A DNA stretch of 64,000 nt. Source: Natronospirales bacterium. GTDB lineage: Bacteria > Pseudomonadota > Gammaproteobacteria > Natronospirales > JAIVGZ01. Every line of letters begins with the position of its first letter. Position 1 is the stretch's first letter. The notes under the pieces were generated by a model that worked only from the letters and a program-made list of their open reading frames with translations, did no database searches and was not told the DNA's origin. This document shows positions 32,414 to 44,501 of this stretch, in pieces. The position numbers were made by a program, and so were the translations under genes. Location of the stretch: NCBI GenBank assembly GCA_020201335.1, contig JAIVGZ010000004.1, forward strand, positions 1-64,000, in the 5' to 3' direction.

Positions 32414-33289
32414 ATGAGCATCCCGGAGAAAGCCTGGTACAACTCGCCACTGCGCATGCTCGCGGTCGTGATCGCCGCCGCGGTGCTGCTCGGCGTCTCG
32501 TTCTGGGGTGGCCTCGACCGCGAAGGCGAGAAGGTTACCAACGAACTCCTGATGAAGGGCACCATTACCTACGCGGTCACACGGGCGGCGATGGCGGGCC
32601 TCAGCGTCGTCGAAGAAATCGAGATTAGCGCAGCGGTCGTGTCCGGCAAGCCGTTCCGCGTACTGCGACCGCTGATCGACCTGCTCGACCGCTTCTCGAG
32701 CGTGCTGTTCTTCTCGATCTCGTCGCTCGCGCTACTGAAGCTTCTGACCTATCTGTTCGGCACCGCAGCGTTCTCACTCCTGTACGCGGGCGTCGTCGCT
32801 GCGGTCGTACTGCTGTTCATCGTGATGCCGCCGTACAAGCAGAAGCTGATGGAGTACTGGCCGTGGCGCGTGTTCCTCGTCGCCACCGTGATCCGTTTCG
32901 CATTCGTGCTGATCGTCGGCCTCAACTTCCTCACGCACCAGGTGTTCCTCGCCGAGCGGCAGGAAGCGGCGATGGCCGAGCTCGAGCACCGCGCCGGCAT
33001 CGTCGAGTCGATTTCCGGTGAGATCATGACGATCTCGACGCCGGGTGCAGACCGCAGTGCTACGCCGCAGCGCGTCGAGCCGGCGCCTGCCGAGCCACAA
33101 GCCGGCTTCTTCGAACGCTGGGGTCAGCGCCTGAGCCCGACGCGTCTGCTCGAAGACCTGAAGGTAAAGGCCGACGCGGTCGTCGACTCGGTGATCGACA
33201 TCACCGTGCTGTTCCTGTTGCAGGCGGTCGTGATTCCGCTGTTGTTCTTCTGGTGCATCGTCAATCTGCTCAGGCGCCTGTCGCCCTGA
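32414..33289 (+). CDS. Integral membrane protein of unknown function
   Basis: Long ORF with several predicted TM segments and plausible GGAGG-type RBS. Confidence 0.6.
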   Translation: MSIPEKAWYNSPLRMLAVVIAAAVLLGVSFWGGLDREGEKVTNELLMKGTITYAVTRAAMAGLSVVEEIEISAAVVSGKPFRVLRPLIDLLDRFSSVLFFSISSLALLKLLTYLFGTAAFSLLYAGVVAAVVLLFIVMPPYKQKLMEYWPWRVFLVATVIRFAFVLIVGLNFLTHQVFLAERQEAAMAELEHRAGIVESISGEIMTISTPGADRSATPQRVEPAPAEPQAGFFERWGQRLSPTRLLEDLKVKADAVVDSVIDITVLFLLQAVVIPLLFFWCIVNLLRRLSP

Positions 33290-33296
33290 TGGAGGT

Positions 33297-34178
33297 CTAG
33301 GTTGACGCGTACGACGCGCCGTCGATCACGAAGCGGTATTTGACGTCGCTCTTCAGCATGCGCTCGTAGGCGTCGTTGACCGTCATCGTGCCGTCGCGCT
33401 TCAGGAGCTGCGTGTACGCGTCGAGGTCGTGGCTCGCGGCGACGGTGTTCAGGATGAAGTCGAAGCTGTTCGCGTGCGCCTTCATCTCCTGCTTGTTCCG
33501 CGATACAACCACTTCGTCGGCGCCGAGCGCTGCGGCGTCCGCGCGTTTGGCCTCCGATGTGGTGAAGCCGACGGTGTGGGCGCCCAGCGCGTGCGCAATC
33601 TTGATGCCCATGTGGCCGAGCCCGCCAATGCCGACAATGCCGACCTTCTTTCCGGGGCCGACTTTCCAGTGCCGCAGCGGCGAGTAAGTCGTGATGCCGG
33701 CGCAGAGCAGCGGTGCGACTGCGGCGAGCTGCTCTTTGGGGTGGGTGACTTTTAGTACGAAATCCTGGCCGACGACGATTGATTGCGAGTATCCGCCGAG
33801 CGTGTGCCCCGGTGGGTCGTCGGTCGCACTGTTGTAGGTCGCGACGAGCCCGTTCTCGCAATACTGCTCGAGGCCCTCATCGCACGCACTGCAGCGCCGG
33901 CAGCTGTCCACGAGGCAGCCGACCCCCACGGTGTCGCCTTCCCGGTAGCGGGTGACCTCGCTGCCGACCGCGGTCACCTGGCCGACGATCTCGTGTCCGG
34001 GCACGCACGGGAAGCGCGTGCCGGCCCATTCGCCGCGGACGGTGTGCAGGTCGGAGTGGCAGATGCCGCAGTAGGCGATTGCAATCTCAACATCGCGCGG
34101 ACCGGGCTCGCGGCGTTCGATGGCGAGTGGCTCGAGCGGGCGGTCGGCGGCGTGTGCGCCGTAGGCTTTGGTGTTCAT
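33297..34178 (-). CDS. Zinc-type NAD(P)-dependent alcohol dehydrogenase (YahK-like) with apparent internal deletion
   Basis: CGICHSDLHTVRGEW, PCVPGHEIVGQVTAVG, GIGGLGHMGIKIAHALG, then LKRDGTM joins directly to TVNDAYERMLKSDVKYRFVID. Confidence 0.85.
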   Translation of the reverse strand: MNTKAYGAHAADRPLEPLAIERREPGPRDVEIAIAYCGICHSDLHTVRGEWAGTRFPCVPGHEIVGQVTAVGSEVTRYREGDTVGVGCLVDSCRRCSACDEGLEQYCENGLVATYNSATDDPPGHTLGGYSQSIVVGQDFVLKVTHPKEQLAAVAPLLCAGITTYSPLRHWKVGPGKKVGIVGIGGLGHMGIKIAHALGAHTVGFTTSEAKRADAAALGADEVVVSRNKQEMKAHANSFDFILNTVAASHDLDAYTQLLKRDGTMTVNDAYERMLKSDVKYRFVIDGASYAST

Positions 34179-34414
34179 GCGGCCATGCTAGTCGCTATGC
34201 TCGACCATCTCCACCCAGCCAGAGCACAGGGTGAAATAGTCCGTGCGCGCGGCCCGCGCGTGTAGGTCATCAGGGGTTGATTCGACAATAACTCAGGGAT
34301 ATTGCCGTACGTTCGGCGAATCGTTAAGTGCCGTTGTCGTAGTGCAGGTGGACGCGTGTTCGCGGTTCCGGTGAAACCTCGACTGCGCACTGAGCGCCCG
34401 GTGCCTATTGTCGA

Positions 34415-35986
34415 GTGGTGCTCACAGGAGTCCTGCTATTCGCGCTCGCCTCCGCCCCGCCTATTTTCGAACCGCTCGAATACGACGTGGCGAGGGTGAA
34501 TATTGCAGTGCTGTCGCAGCCGGCGGGCACGCTGGCTGCGCTCACACTGCCCGGCGGACTCCACTTCGAGGCGGTCGTGCACGGTGTGCGCGTCCACCCG
34601 AATGGCAACAGCACCTGGAACGCGTCGCTCCTGCACGCGGAGCAGGGTGGCTACCTGCTGACCGTGACCGGTGGCGAGGCGTCAGGTCTCGTCGGAACCT
34701 TGATGACACCTCACGGCGAGTACCGGTTGGAGCCGGTGCCGGGCCAGTCGTGGAATGTGGTGTCGATCGACGAGGTCCGTTCCTTCGTGCCCGACGACGA
34801 CGGCGCCCGGATCGTCGAGCCGCGCGCGGGCGGCCCGCTCGCGGCGGGGCAGAAGGCGGGTGCTGCGTCGTCCGATCTGTCGGTGTTCCGGATCCTGCTG
34901 CTCTATACCGACGAGGCGCGCGCCGAGCGTTCCGACGCGCACTGGGGCGCGTGGCTCGACAACCTCATCGCGGTCACCAATTCCGCATTCGAGCAGAGCG
35001 GCATCAAGGTCGCGTTCGAGCTCACCGGCCACCGGCGGGTCGGTGCGAATGACGTGGCCGAGGCGAGCACGCTGCTGTCCGAGATGGTGCCGACCGCATC
35101 CGCTTTCGACGCCGCGGTGTTCGACGAGGTTGAGCGCTGGCGTGTCGCAGCCGCCGCGCATTTCGTGACGCTCGCCAAGCGCGCTACCGGCAGCTACTGC
35201 GGCTACGCGAACATCATGCCGCAATGCGACGGCACCGGGTCGTGCCTGGATGCGGCGATCGGTTACTCGGTGATCTCGGTCAGCTGCGCTTCACTGGTGC
35301 TTGCGCACGAGCTCGGTCACAACTTCGGAAGCCACCACGAGCCGGGCGCCGGCCCTGCCACCCAGCCTTATGCGTACGGGCATGTGAACACGGTCCCGGT
35401 GCGTACCGTGATGAGTGTCAACCAGGCGGCGCCGCGCATCGCGCGCTTCTCGTCGCCGGAACTGGATTGTAACGGCGCACCCTGCGGGGTCGCCGACCTC
35501 AGCGATAACACGCAGGCGATCAACCAGTCGCGTCACCAGGTGGAGCGGTGGATATCCGAACGCAGCGTCGCGGTGTCGGTGATGAAGTCAACCGTCCCGC
35601 GCGGCGGTACCGTGAATGCGCATGTGTCGCTGGCGGGGCTTCTGGGGGGGCGCGTGGACGTCGCGCTGTGGCGGAACGGCGCGTCCGTCGCCGAGTTGTA
35701 CTCGGGCATTGCGCCGCGCGGGTTACTGGCGCTCGTGGTTCCGGGCGACGTCGCCGTCGGCGGTGGCTACAAGCTTGTTGCACGCGCGACGCTGGCACCG
35801 GAGTACTCGGCCGAGTCCACGCAGTTCGCCGTCACTAGCGTGAACGACCCGCCGAAGCCGTCTTCGGGCACCGCACCGCCGGCGTCCGGGGGCGGCGGTA
35901 GCTTAGGGTGGCTTCAGCTGCTGTTGTTGGCGGCGTTCACAGCGCGGCAATCCGTTCGCGCTCGACGCGCGCGGGGAATCACCTGA
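34415..35986 (+). CDS. Secreted zinc metalloprotease (reprolysin-like) with GlyGly-CTERM-like tail
   Basis: LAHELGHNFGSHHEPG; C-terminal SGGGGSLGWLQLLLLAAFTARQSVRARRARG. Confidence 0.8.
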   Translation: MVLTGVLLFALASAPPIFEPLEYDVARVNIAVLSQPAGTLAALTLPGGLHFEAVVHGVRVHPNGNSTWNASLLHAEQGGYLLTVTGGEASGLVGTLMTPHGEYRLEPVPGQSWNVVSIDEVRSFVPDDDGARIVEPRAGGPLAAGQKAGAASSDLSVFRILLLYTDEARAERSDAHWGAWLDNLIAVTNSAFEQSGIKVAFELTGHRRVGANDVAEASTLLSEMVPTASAFDAAVFDEVERWRVAAAAHFVTLAKRATGSYCGYANIMPQCDGTGSCLDAAIGYSVISVSCASLVLAHELGHNFGSHHEPGAGPATQPYAYGHVNTVPVRTVMSVNQAAPRIARFSSPELDCNGAPCGVADLSDNTQAINQSRHQVERWISERSVAVSVMKSTVPRGGTVNAHVSLAGLLGGRVDVALWRNGASVAELYSGIAPRGLLALVVPGDVAVGGGYKLVARATLAPEYSAESTQFAVTSVNDPPKPSSGTAPPASGGGGSLGWLQLLLLAAFTARQSVRARRARGIT

Positions 35987-36045
35987 TTGACCTGCGGGCG
36001 GCAGGAGCGTGAAGCTGTCGTTTTTCCGGCTCGATGGAGGTTGCG

Positions 36046-36426
36046 ATGCGATACCTGATACCAGCGATACTCGTGATGGTTTCCGGACTCGCCGGTCCGG
36101 TGGTGGCCGACGATCAGACCGACGCGGTCCGGACGATGGCGGGCATCCTCGCGGAGCTCAACCATTTCCCGAGCGATGCGGATAAGCGGCAGCTCGACGC
36201 GCTCGCGGCCGACGATGCAACGACCGAGCATGAACGGACAATCGCCGAAGCAATCCGCGATGTCGAACACCGGGTTACGGCGGTGGACCGGCAGGCGCTC
36301 TCCACGCTGGTCGCCGACGACTCGGTGCCGGATCCGGTGAAGACGCTCGCCGGGGTCCTGCTCGACTTGAACCACACGCCATCTGCCGCCGAGAAGGCAG
36401 AGTTGCGGCGGCTAATGGGTCGCTAA
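36046..36426 (+). CDS. Small secreted protein with internal duplicated motif
   Basis: Signal peptide MRYLIPAILVMVSGLAGPVVA; VRTMAGILAELNHFPSDADKRQLDAL repeated as VKTLAGVLLDLNHTPSAAEKAELRRL. Confidence 0.6.
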   Translation: MRYLIPAILVMVSGLAGPVVADDQTDAVRTMAGILAELNHFPSDADKRQLDALAADDATTEHERTIAEAIRDVEHRVTAVDRQALSTLVADDSVPDPVKTLAGVLLDLNHTPSAAEKAELRRLMGR

Positions 36427-36432
36427 AGAGGC

Positions 36433-39200
<2,768 letters not shown>

Positions 39201-39204
<4 letters not shown>

Positions 39205-39506
39205 TTCTCGTTCTTCTTGTCGAGGTGGTCGCGCAACGTCCGCTCGACCATCTTCGGGATCACGTGCTTCATCCGCTCAGCCATCTCTTCGAACATCTCA
39301 ATCAGCTTCGCGTTCAAATCCTGCCTCAGCGCATCGAGTTCGGTGTCGCTGAGCGTATTGCCGGCTTTCGGAACGCGGTCGATGAGCTTGGAGAGCTCGT
39401 CGAGCGCCTTCATCAGGCGTGCGCGTTCGTTGTCCGGGTCGACGACCTCGTCGAGCACCGGTAGCTCAATCTGTCCGCTGTCAGACTTGATGGGTTTCGG
39501 GCTCAT
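39201..39506 (-). CDS. Conserved hypothetical helical protein between valS and holC
   Basis: [43 protein letters not shown]...; start ATG 39506. Confidence 0.6.
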
Positions 39507-39900
39507 GTCCACGGTCGCGGTAGTGCTTGTAGCGGGCGCGGGCCTGCTGTTTCGCGGCATCGTCACCGCCGACGATCTCGGCGATGCGTGCGAAACGCTC
39601 GGCGAAGTCCGGCACTTCGGGTGCGAGGTTGACCAGTAGCTCGGTGAAGCCTTCCGGCGGCACCGTGTGTCCGATGCGCACCGGCGCATCATCTTCTGCC
39701 TGCGTGAGCGCGTGCGGCACGAAGCTCACGTCGCGGAAGGTCCACATCAACTCGTCGAGTTTCTGCGCGTCGGTCGGGTCGGCCGCGTGCACATAGACCT
39801 TGTGGCCGAGCTTCCACGCCTTTTCGGCGAGCCGGCACGCGAGCAGCGGGGCCGCCCGTGCGCCGGCATCTTCGGTAACGTAGAAGTCGACCCGGGTCAT
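39481..39900 (-). CDS. holC: DNA polymerase III subunit chi
   Basis: RVDFYVTEDAGARAAPLLACRLAEKAWKLGHKVYVHAADPTDAQKLDELMWTFRDVSFVPHAL; between pepA and valS. Confidence 0.92.
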   Translation of the reverse strand: MTRVDFYVTEDAGARAAPLLACRLAEKAWKLGHKVYVHAADPTDAQKLDELMWTFRDVSFVPHALTQAEDDAPVRIGHTVPPEGFTELLVNLAPEVPDFAERFARIAEIVGGDDAAKQQARARYKHYRDRGHEPETHQV

Positions 39901-41417
39901 GCCTGCTCGATCAGGTACTGCGTGAGCAACGACACCGGCCGGCCGAGCGCGCCTTTCTCAGTGCCGGACTTGTACGCGGTGCCGGCGATATCGAGGTGGG
40001 CCCAACGCATCTTCTCGGTGAAGCGCGACAGGAAAATCGCTGCGGTAATCGTGCCGGCCTCGCGCCCGCCGATGTTCGCCATGTCGGCAAAGTTCGACTT
40101 CAACTGCTCCTTGTAGTCGTCCCACAGCGGCAACCGCCACACGCGGTCACCGGTCTGCTGGCCGAGCGCGTACAGGCTGTCGGCGAGCTTGTCGTCGTTG
40201 GACATCAGGCCGGTGGCGTGGCTGCCGAGCGCGATGACGACAGCTCCGGTCAGCGTTGCGATGTCGATTACGGTCTTTGGCTTGTAGGTCCGCTCGGTGT
40301 AGGTCAGCGCGTCGCACAGGATCAGCCGGCCTTCGGCGTCGGTGTTCAGCACTTCGACCGTCAGGCCCGCCATCGTCGTGACGATGTCGCCCGGCTTGCT
40401 TGCGTCACCGTCGGGCATGTTCTCGCTCGACGGAACCACGCCGACACAGTTGACCTTCAGGCCGAGTTCGACAACCGCACGCATCGTGCCGAACACGCTC
40501 GCGCTGCCGCACATGTCGAACTTCATCTCGTCCATGCCGGGGCCGGGCTTCAGCGAAATGCCGCCGGTGTCGAAGGTCAGGCCCTTGCCGACCAGCGCGT
40601 GTGGCTTGTCACCTTTCTTCCCGCCCATCCACTCCATCACGATCAGCTTCGCCGGCTGACGGCTGCCGCGCGACACCGACAGCAGCGAGCCCATGCCGAG
40701 CCGCTTCATGTCGGCTTCTTCGAGAATCTTCACCTTGAGTTTCGGATACGCCTTTGCGAGCGCCTTCGCCTGGTTGGCGAGGTAGGTCGGTGTGCAGATG
40801 TTGCCGGGCAGGTTCGCGAGCTCGCGCGCCAGGTTCATGCCGTTGGAAACGGCGTTGCCGTGTTTCAGGCCTAGAGCGAAGCTCTTGTTATAATCGCGGT
40901 GCGGAGCACCGCTCCCACGCGGAGCACCGCTCCCACACTGAAGCAAGCCGACGCGTTTAAGTTTGCGCGGCTTCGCTTTCTCACTTTTCGTCGTCTCGTA
41001 GCGGTACAGCGCGAAGTTCACCGCTTCGGCTGTGTGGCGCGCGGCCCAGTACGGGTCAAGCGACTTGCCGGCCAGGTCGTCGATCGCGAAGCACGCGTCC
41101 GCGGCGCCGAGTTCACCGAGCACCTGCGTAGCGCGGGTCATCGCCTTGCGGAAGACGAGCGGGTCGAACTTGTCCTGTTTGCCGAGCCCCACGAGCAGGA
41201 TGCGCTCGGCGGCCACCCCGTCGAGACCTTGGAGCAGAAGTGTCTGGCACGGCTTGCCTTCGATGTCGCCGCGCTTAATGAGGCGCGACAGCGCGTTGCC
41301 GCTCGCCGCGTCGATTTCGCTGCCCGTTGCGGTCAGCTTGTTGCCTTCGAAAAGGCCGATGACCAAGCAGCCGGTCTTGATGCTCGACGGCTGGCCGGCC
41401 TTGAGGGATAGCTCCAT
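39897..41417 (-). CDS. pepA: Leucyl aminopeptidase with in-frame double REP insertion
   Basis: VGKGLTFDTGGISLKPGPGMDEMKFDMCGSASV, NTDAEGRLILCDALTY; insert [18 protein letters not shown]. Confidence 0.95.
   Translation of the reverse strand: MELSLKAGQPSSIKTGCLVIGLFEGNKLTATGSEIDAASGNALSRLIKRGDIEGKPCQTLLLQGLDGVAAERILLVGLGKQDKFDPLVFRKAMTRATQVLGELGAADACFAIDDLAGKSLDPYWAARHTAEAVNFALYRYETTKSEKAKPRKLKRVGLLQCGSGAPRGSGAPHRDYNKSFALGLKHGNAVSNGMNLARELANLPGNICTPTYLANQAKALAKAYPKLKVKILEEADMKRLGMGSLLSVSRGSRQPAKLIVMEWMGGKKGDKPHALVGKGLTFDTGGISLKPGPGMDEMKFDMCGSASVFGTMRAVVELGLKVNCVGVVPSSENMPDGDASKPGDIVTTMAGLTVEVLNTDAEGRLILCDALTYTERTYKPKTVIDIATLTGAVVIALGSHATGLMSNDDKLADSLYALGQQTGDRVWRLPLWDDYKEQLKSNFADMANIGGREAGTITAAIFLSRFTEKMRWAHLDIAGTAYKSGTEKGALGRPVSLLTQYLIEQA
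40894..40937. repeat. REP-like palindrome with internal tandem duplication, inside pepA
   Basis: TCGCGGTGCGGAGCACCGCTCCCACGCGGAGCACCGCTCCCACA. Confidence 0.92.
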
Positions 41418-41478
41418 GAACTGCTCCTTTAATCCTGGCGGGGTGCGTGGGAGAATGAGCGGCGTAGTTTACTAGAGA

Positions 41479-42382
41479 TTGCCGATGCTTACGACGCTTG
41501 ACCGGTACCTCCTGAAGGAGGTGATCCAGACTTGGGCCGCGGTCACCGTCGTCCTGTTGCTGATCATGCTGTCCAGCCGGTTCGCCCGTTACCTCGGCGA
41601 GGCCGCGGCCGGACAGCTGCCTGCCGACGTCGTCTTCACGCTGCTGAGCCTGACCTCTATCCATTACATGACGGTTCTGGTGCCGGTCAGCCTGTTCCTC
41701 GCGGTGATGCTCATGCTGGGTCGGCTGTACAAGGACAGTGAGATGGCGGCGATGATGGCCTGCGGCATCGGCTACGGACGATTCGCGGGTGTTCATCCAC
41801 TACCGTGACCAGGAAGCGATGACGGTATCGCTCGCAGAGCGTGCTGAGCAGCGCACCGACCCCGTCACCGGCGTGCGCCACCTAGTGTTGCACGACGGCC
41901 GGCACTACAGCGGCGTACCGGGTTCCAACGAATACCGCGCGATTGAATTCTCCGAGCACGGCTTGCGTATCGAGCTGGGTGAAGGCGACGGGCTCGTGCC
42001 GCGCCGTACCGTGCAGCCGACGGGCGCGCTGTTCCGCTCCGACGACCTGGGCGACATAGCTGAACTGCAGTGGCGCATATCGGTGCCGCTGATGGGTTTC
42101 CTGTTGGTGCTGCTTGCGGTTCCGCTCGGCCGGACCTCGCCGCGCCAGGGGCGCTACGGCAAGCTGTTCGCCGCGATCCTCGTGTATGTCGTGTACTCGA
42201 ACCTGATCGGGTTGTCTCAGGTGTGGATTGAGCGCGGACAGTTGTCACCGTGGATCGGCGTCTGGTGGGTGCACGCGGCGGTATTGCTGCTAACCGCGGG
42301 GTTGGTGGTGAAGCATTACGGGTGGCGGTATTCGTTGAAGCGCGGTGCGGAGCACCGCTCCCACACGGGAGCCACCGGGTGA
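41479..42382 (+). pseudogene. lptF: LptF (LPS export permease), split by an out-of-frame internal deletion
   Basis: N-part LTTLDRYLLKEVIQTW...MAAMMACGIGYGR (frame 1) and C-part VFIHYRDQEAMTVSLAERAEQ...ELQWRISVPLMGFLLVLLAVPLGR (frame 2); middle segment absent. Confidence 0.8.
42341..42365. repeat. REP-like palindrome, type A, at lptF 3' end
   Basis: CGCGGTGCGGAGCACCGCTCCCACA encoding RGAEHRSHT at the LptF C-terminus. Confidence 0.9.
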
Positions 42383-43449
42383 GCATTCTCGAGAAATATC
42401 TCGCGAAGACCGTCATCAGCGGGACGCTGATGGTGCTGCTGGTGCTCGTCGCGCTCGGCGCGTTCTTCAATTTCCTCGGCGAGATGGGCCGCATCGGCAC
42501 CGCCGACTATGGGATGACCGACGCGCTCGTGTTTGTGTCGCTGTCGACGCCGCAGCTTGCGTGGGAGATGTTCCCGGTCGCTGCGCTGATTGGTTCGTTG
42601 CTCGCGCTCGGCGCGTTGGCGTCCGGCAGCGAGCTGATTGCGATGCGCGCATCCGGTATCTCGCTGTTGCATCTGGCGCGTGCTGCCGCCGCCGGGGCGC
42701 TGCTGCTTGCGGTGGTCACGCTGTTGCTCGGTGACTTCATCGCACCACCGGCCGAGCAGTACGCGCAGAGTCGGCGCGCGGTCGCGTTGCACGGTGAGTT
42801 GTCGATTGCAGGACGGCAGGGCGTGTGGGCGCGCGATGGCGGCGCGTTCGTCAATGTTCGCCAGCTCTCGAGCGAACAGCGCGTCGACGGCATTTTCATC
42901 TACGAGTTCAGCGAAGACGGCCAGCTCGAGCGCGCAATCCAGGCGGCCGCCGCGCGGTTCCAGCCCCCCGGCAGCTGGGCGCTTGAGCGCGTAGAGGAGA
43001 CTGAATTCCTGCGCGATGGCCGCACGCGCACGACCGCGTGGCTGACGCGCGACTGGGACACGCAGCTGTCTCCGGACCTTCTGAACCTCTTTGTCGTCGA
43101 CCCCGGCAGCCTGTCCGCATTCGGGCTCAGCCGCTATGTCGGGTACCTGAAGCGCAGCGGGCTCGATTCGCGCCGGTACCAGCACGCGTTTTGGTCGAAG
43201 CTGGTCGCGCCGTTCTCCGTGATCGTAATGGTCGTGCTCGCGGTTCCGTTCGTCTCCGGCTCGCAGCGGTCTGCGGGCGCCGGGCAGCGGCTGCTCGTCG
43301 GCATGCTGATCGGCGTCGGTTTTTATATGGTGAACCGGGTACTCGGTTTCTCCGGCGAGGTGTTCAACCTGAATGCGGTATTCGTCGCGTGGTTGCCGAC
43401 GCTCGCGCTCGGCGCCGCCGCGTTGTTCGCGTTGGCGAGGATGCGTTGA
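42379..43449 (+). CDS. lptG: LPS export ABC transporter permease LptG
   Basis: LEKYLAKTVISGTLMVLLVLVALGAFFNFLGEM; GTG start overlapping lptF stop. Confidence 0.9.
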   Translation: MSILEKYLAKTVISGTLMVLLVLVALGAFFNFLGEMGRIGTADYGMTDALVFVSLSTPQLAWEMFPVAALIGSLLALGALASGSELIAMRASGISLLHLARAAAAGALLLAVVTLLLGDFIAPPAEQYAQSRRAVALHGELSIAGRQGVWARDGGAFVNVRQLSSEQRVDGIFIYEFSEDGQLERAIQAAAARFQPPGSWALERVEETEFLRDGRTRTTAWLTRDWDTQLSPDLLNLFVVDPGSLSAFGLSRYVGYLKRSGLDSRRYQHAFWSKLVAPFSVIVMVVLAVPFVSGSQRSAGAGQRLLVGMLIGVGFYMVNRVLGFSGEVFNLNAVFVAWLPTLALGAAALFALARMR

Positions 43450-44066
43450 TGATTGCCTTATCCGTCGATACGAAATTCATCAGCCCGTATGCATTGTCGG
43501 CGTTCGTCGCGTTGCGGGAGAAGGGCGTCCCGTTCGAGCTGCACGAGGTTGACATCGATCTTGGTGCGCAGCATGAGTCGGGGTACGTGGATGCATCGGG
43601 TACCGCACGGATTCCCATGCTCGAGCACGACGGCTTCTTCCTCAGCGAATCCTCTGCGATCGCCGAATACCTTGACGAGGCGTTCCCGGACGCGCCGCCG
43701 CTGTTGCCGCGCGGCGTGCAGGAACGCGCCCGCGCGCGCCAGGTGCAGGCGTGGCTGCGCTCCGACTTGCTCGGGTTGCGCGCCGACCGCAGTACCGAAC
43801 GCGTGTTCGCCGGTGAGCGGCTCCCGCCCCTCGGTGCCGATGGGCGCGCGGCCGCCGACAAGCTGCTTCGCTTCGCCGATGCGCTGGTGCCGGCTGCTGA
43901 CGGCAACCTGTTCGGTGCATGGTCGATTGCCGATACCGACCTTGCGACAATGTTGAACCGGCTCGTGGTGCACGGTGATGAGGTGCCGGCGAAGCTCGCC
44001 GGCTACGCGACCGCACAGTGGCGCCGACCTTCGGTTGCTGCGTGGCTCGAACGGATGCGGCGATAG
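43449..44066 (+). CDS. Glutathione S-transferase family protein
   Basis: FISPYALSAFVALREKGVPFELHEVDID, GTARIPMLEHDGFFLSESSAIAEYLDEAFP. Confidence 0.9.
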   Translation: MIALSVDTKFISPYALSAFVALREKGVPFELHEVDIDLGAQHESGYVDASGTARIPMLEHDGFFLSESSAIAEYLDEAFPDAPPLLPRGVQERARARQVQAWLRSDLLGLRADRSTERVFAGERLPPLGADGRAAADKLLRFADALVPAADGNLFGAWSIADTDLATMLNRLVVHGDEVPAKLAGYATAQWRRPSVAAWLERMRR

Positions 44067-44078
44067 CCCGGAAGTGGA

Positions 44079-44501
44079 CTAGTGGCTGCCGTCGGGCCGA
44101 CGGCTCACGCTGAGCGCAGAGGTGTAGCGTAAGCGCGCGGTCTCAACCGTGCGTTCGACTTTCAGGCGTGCTTCGGCGACCAGTTCGTGCGCTTCCGGCG
44201 TCGACGGCGGTTCCTGTTCCGCGCGTTGTATCGCTTTATCCGCTTCAGTAATCTCTGCGCGCACGAATGGCGCGAGGCGTGGGTTCAGTTGCAGTCCGGT
44301 GAGACGCGCGCGGACCTCAGAAATCCCAGCCGGTCGCTGGTGTGCGACTCGGCCCGTGTACTTTCCTGTGTGTGTACCCATGCGCAGATTGTCCCGTTCG
44401 CGCGCGGTCGCATCCATGCGATAACGCACAGTGGTGTAACGAAAACGGGACGGAAACGCGTTTCCGCGCCAGTAACCCAACAGGCAAGTTACTGAATTCA
44501 T
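44079..44501 (-). CDS. DUF4398-like small protein, start uncertain
   Basis: RARLTGLQLNPRLAPFVRAEITEADKAIQRAEQEPPSTPEAHELVAEARLKVERTVETARLRY; ends without an OmpA-like domain. Confidence 0.5.
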   Translation of the reverse strand: MNSVTCLLGYWRGNAFPSRFRYTTVRYRMDATARERDNLRMGTHTGKYTGRVAHQRPAGISEVRARLTGLQLNPRLAPFVRAEITEADKAIQRAEQEPPSTPEAHELVAEARLKVERTVETARLRYTSALSVSRRPDGSH

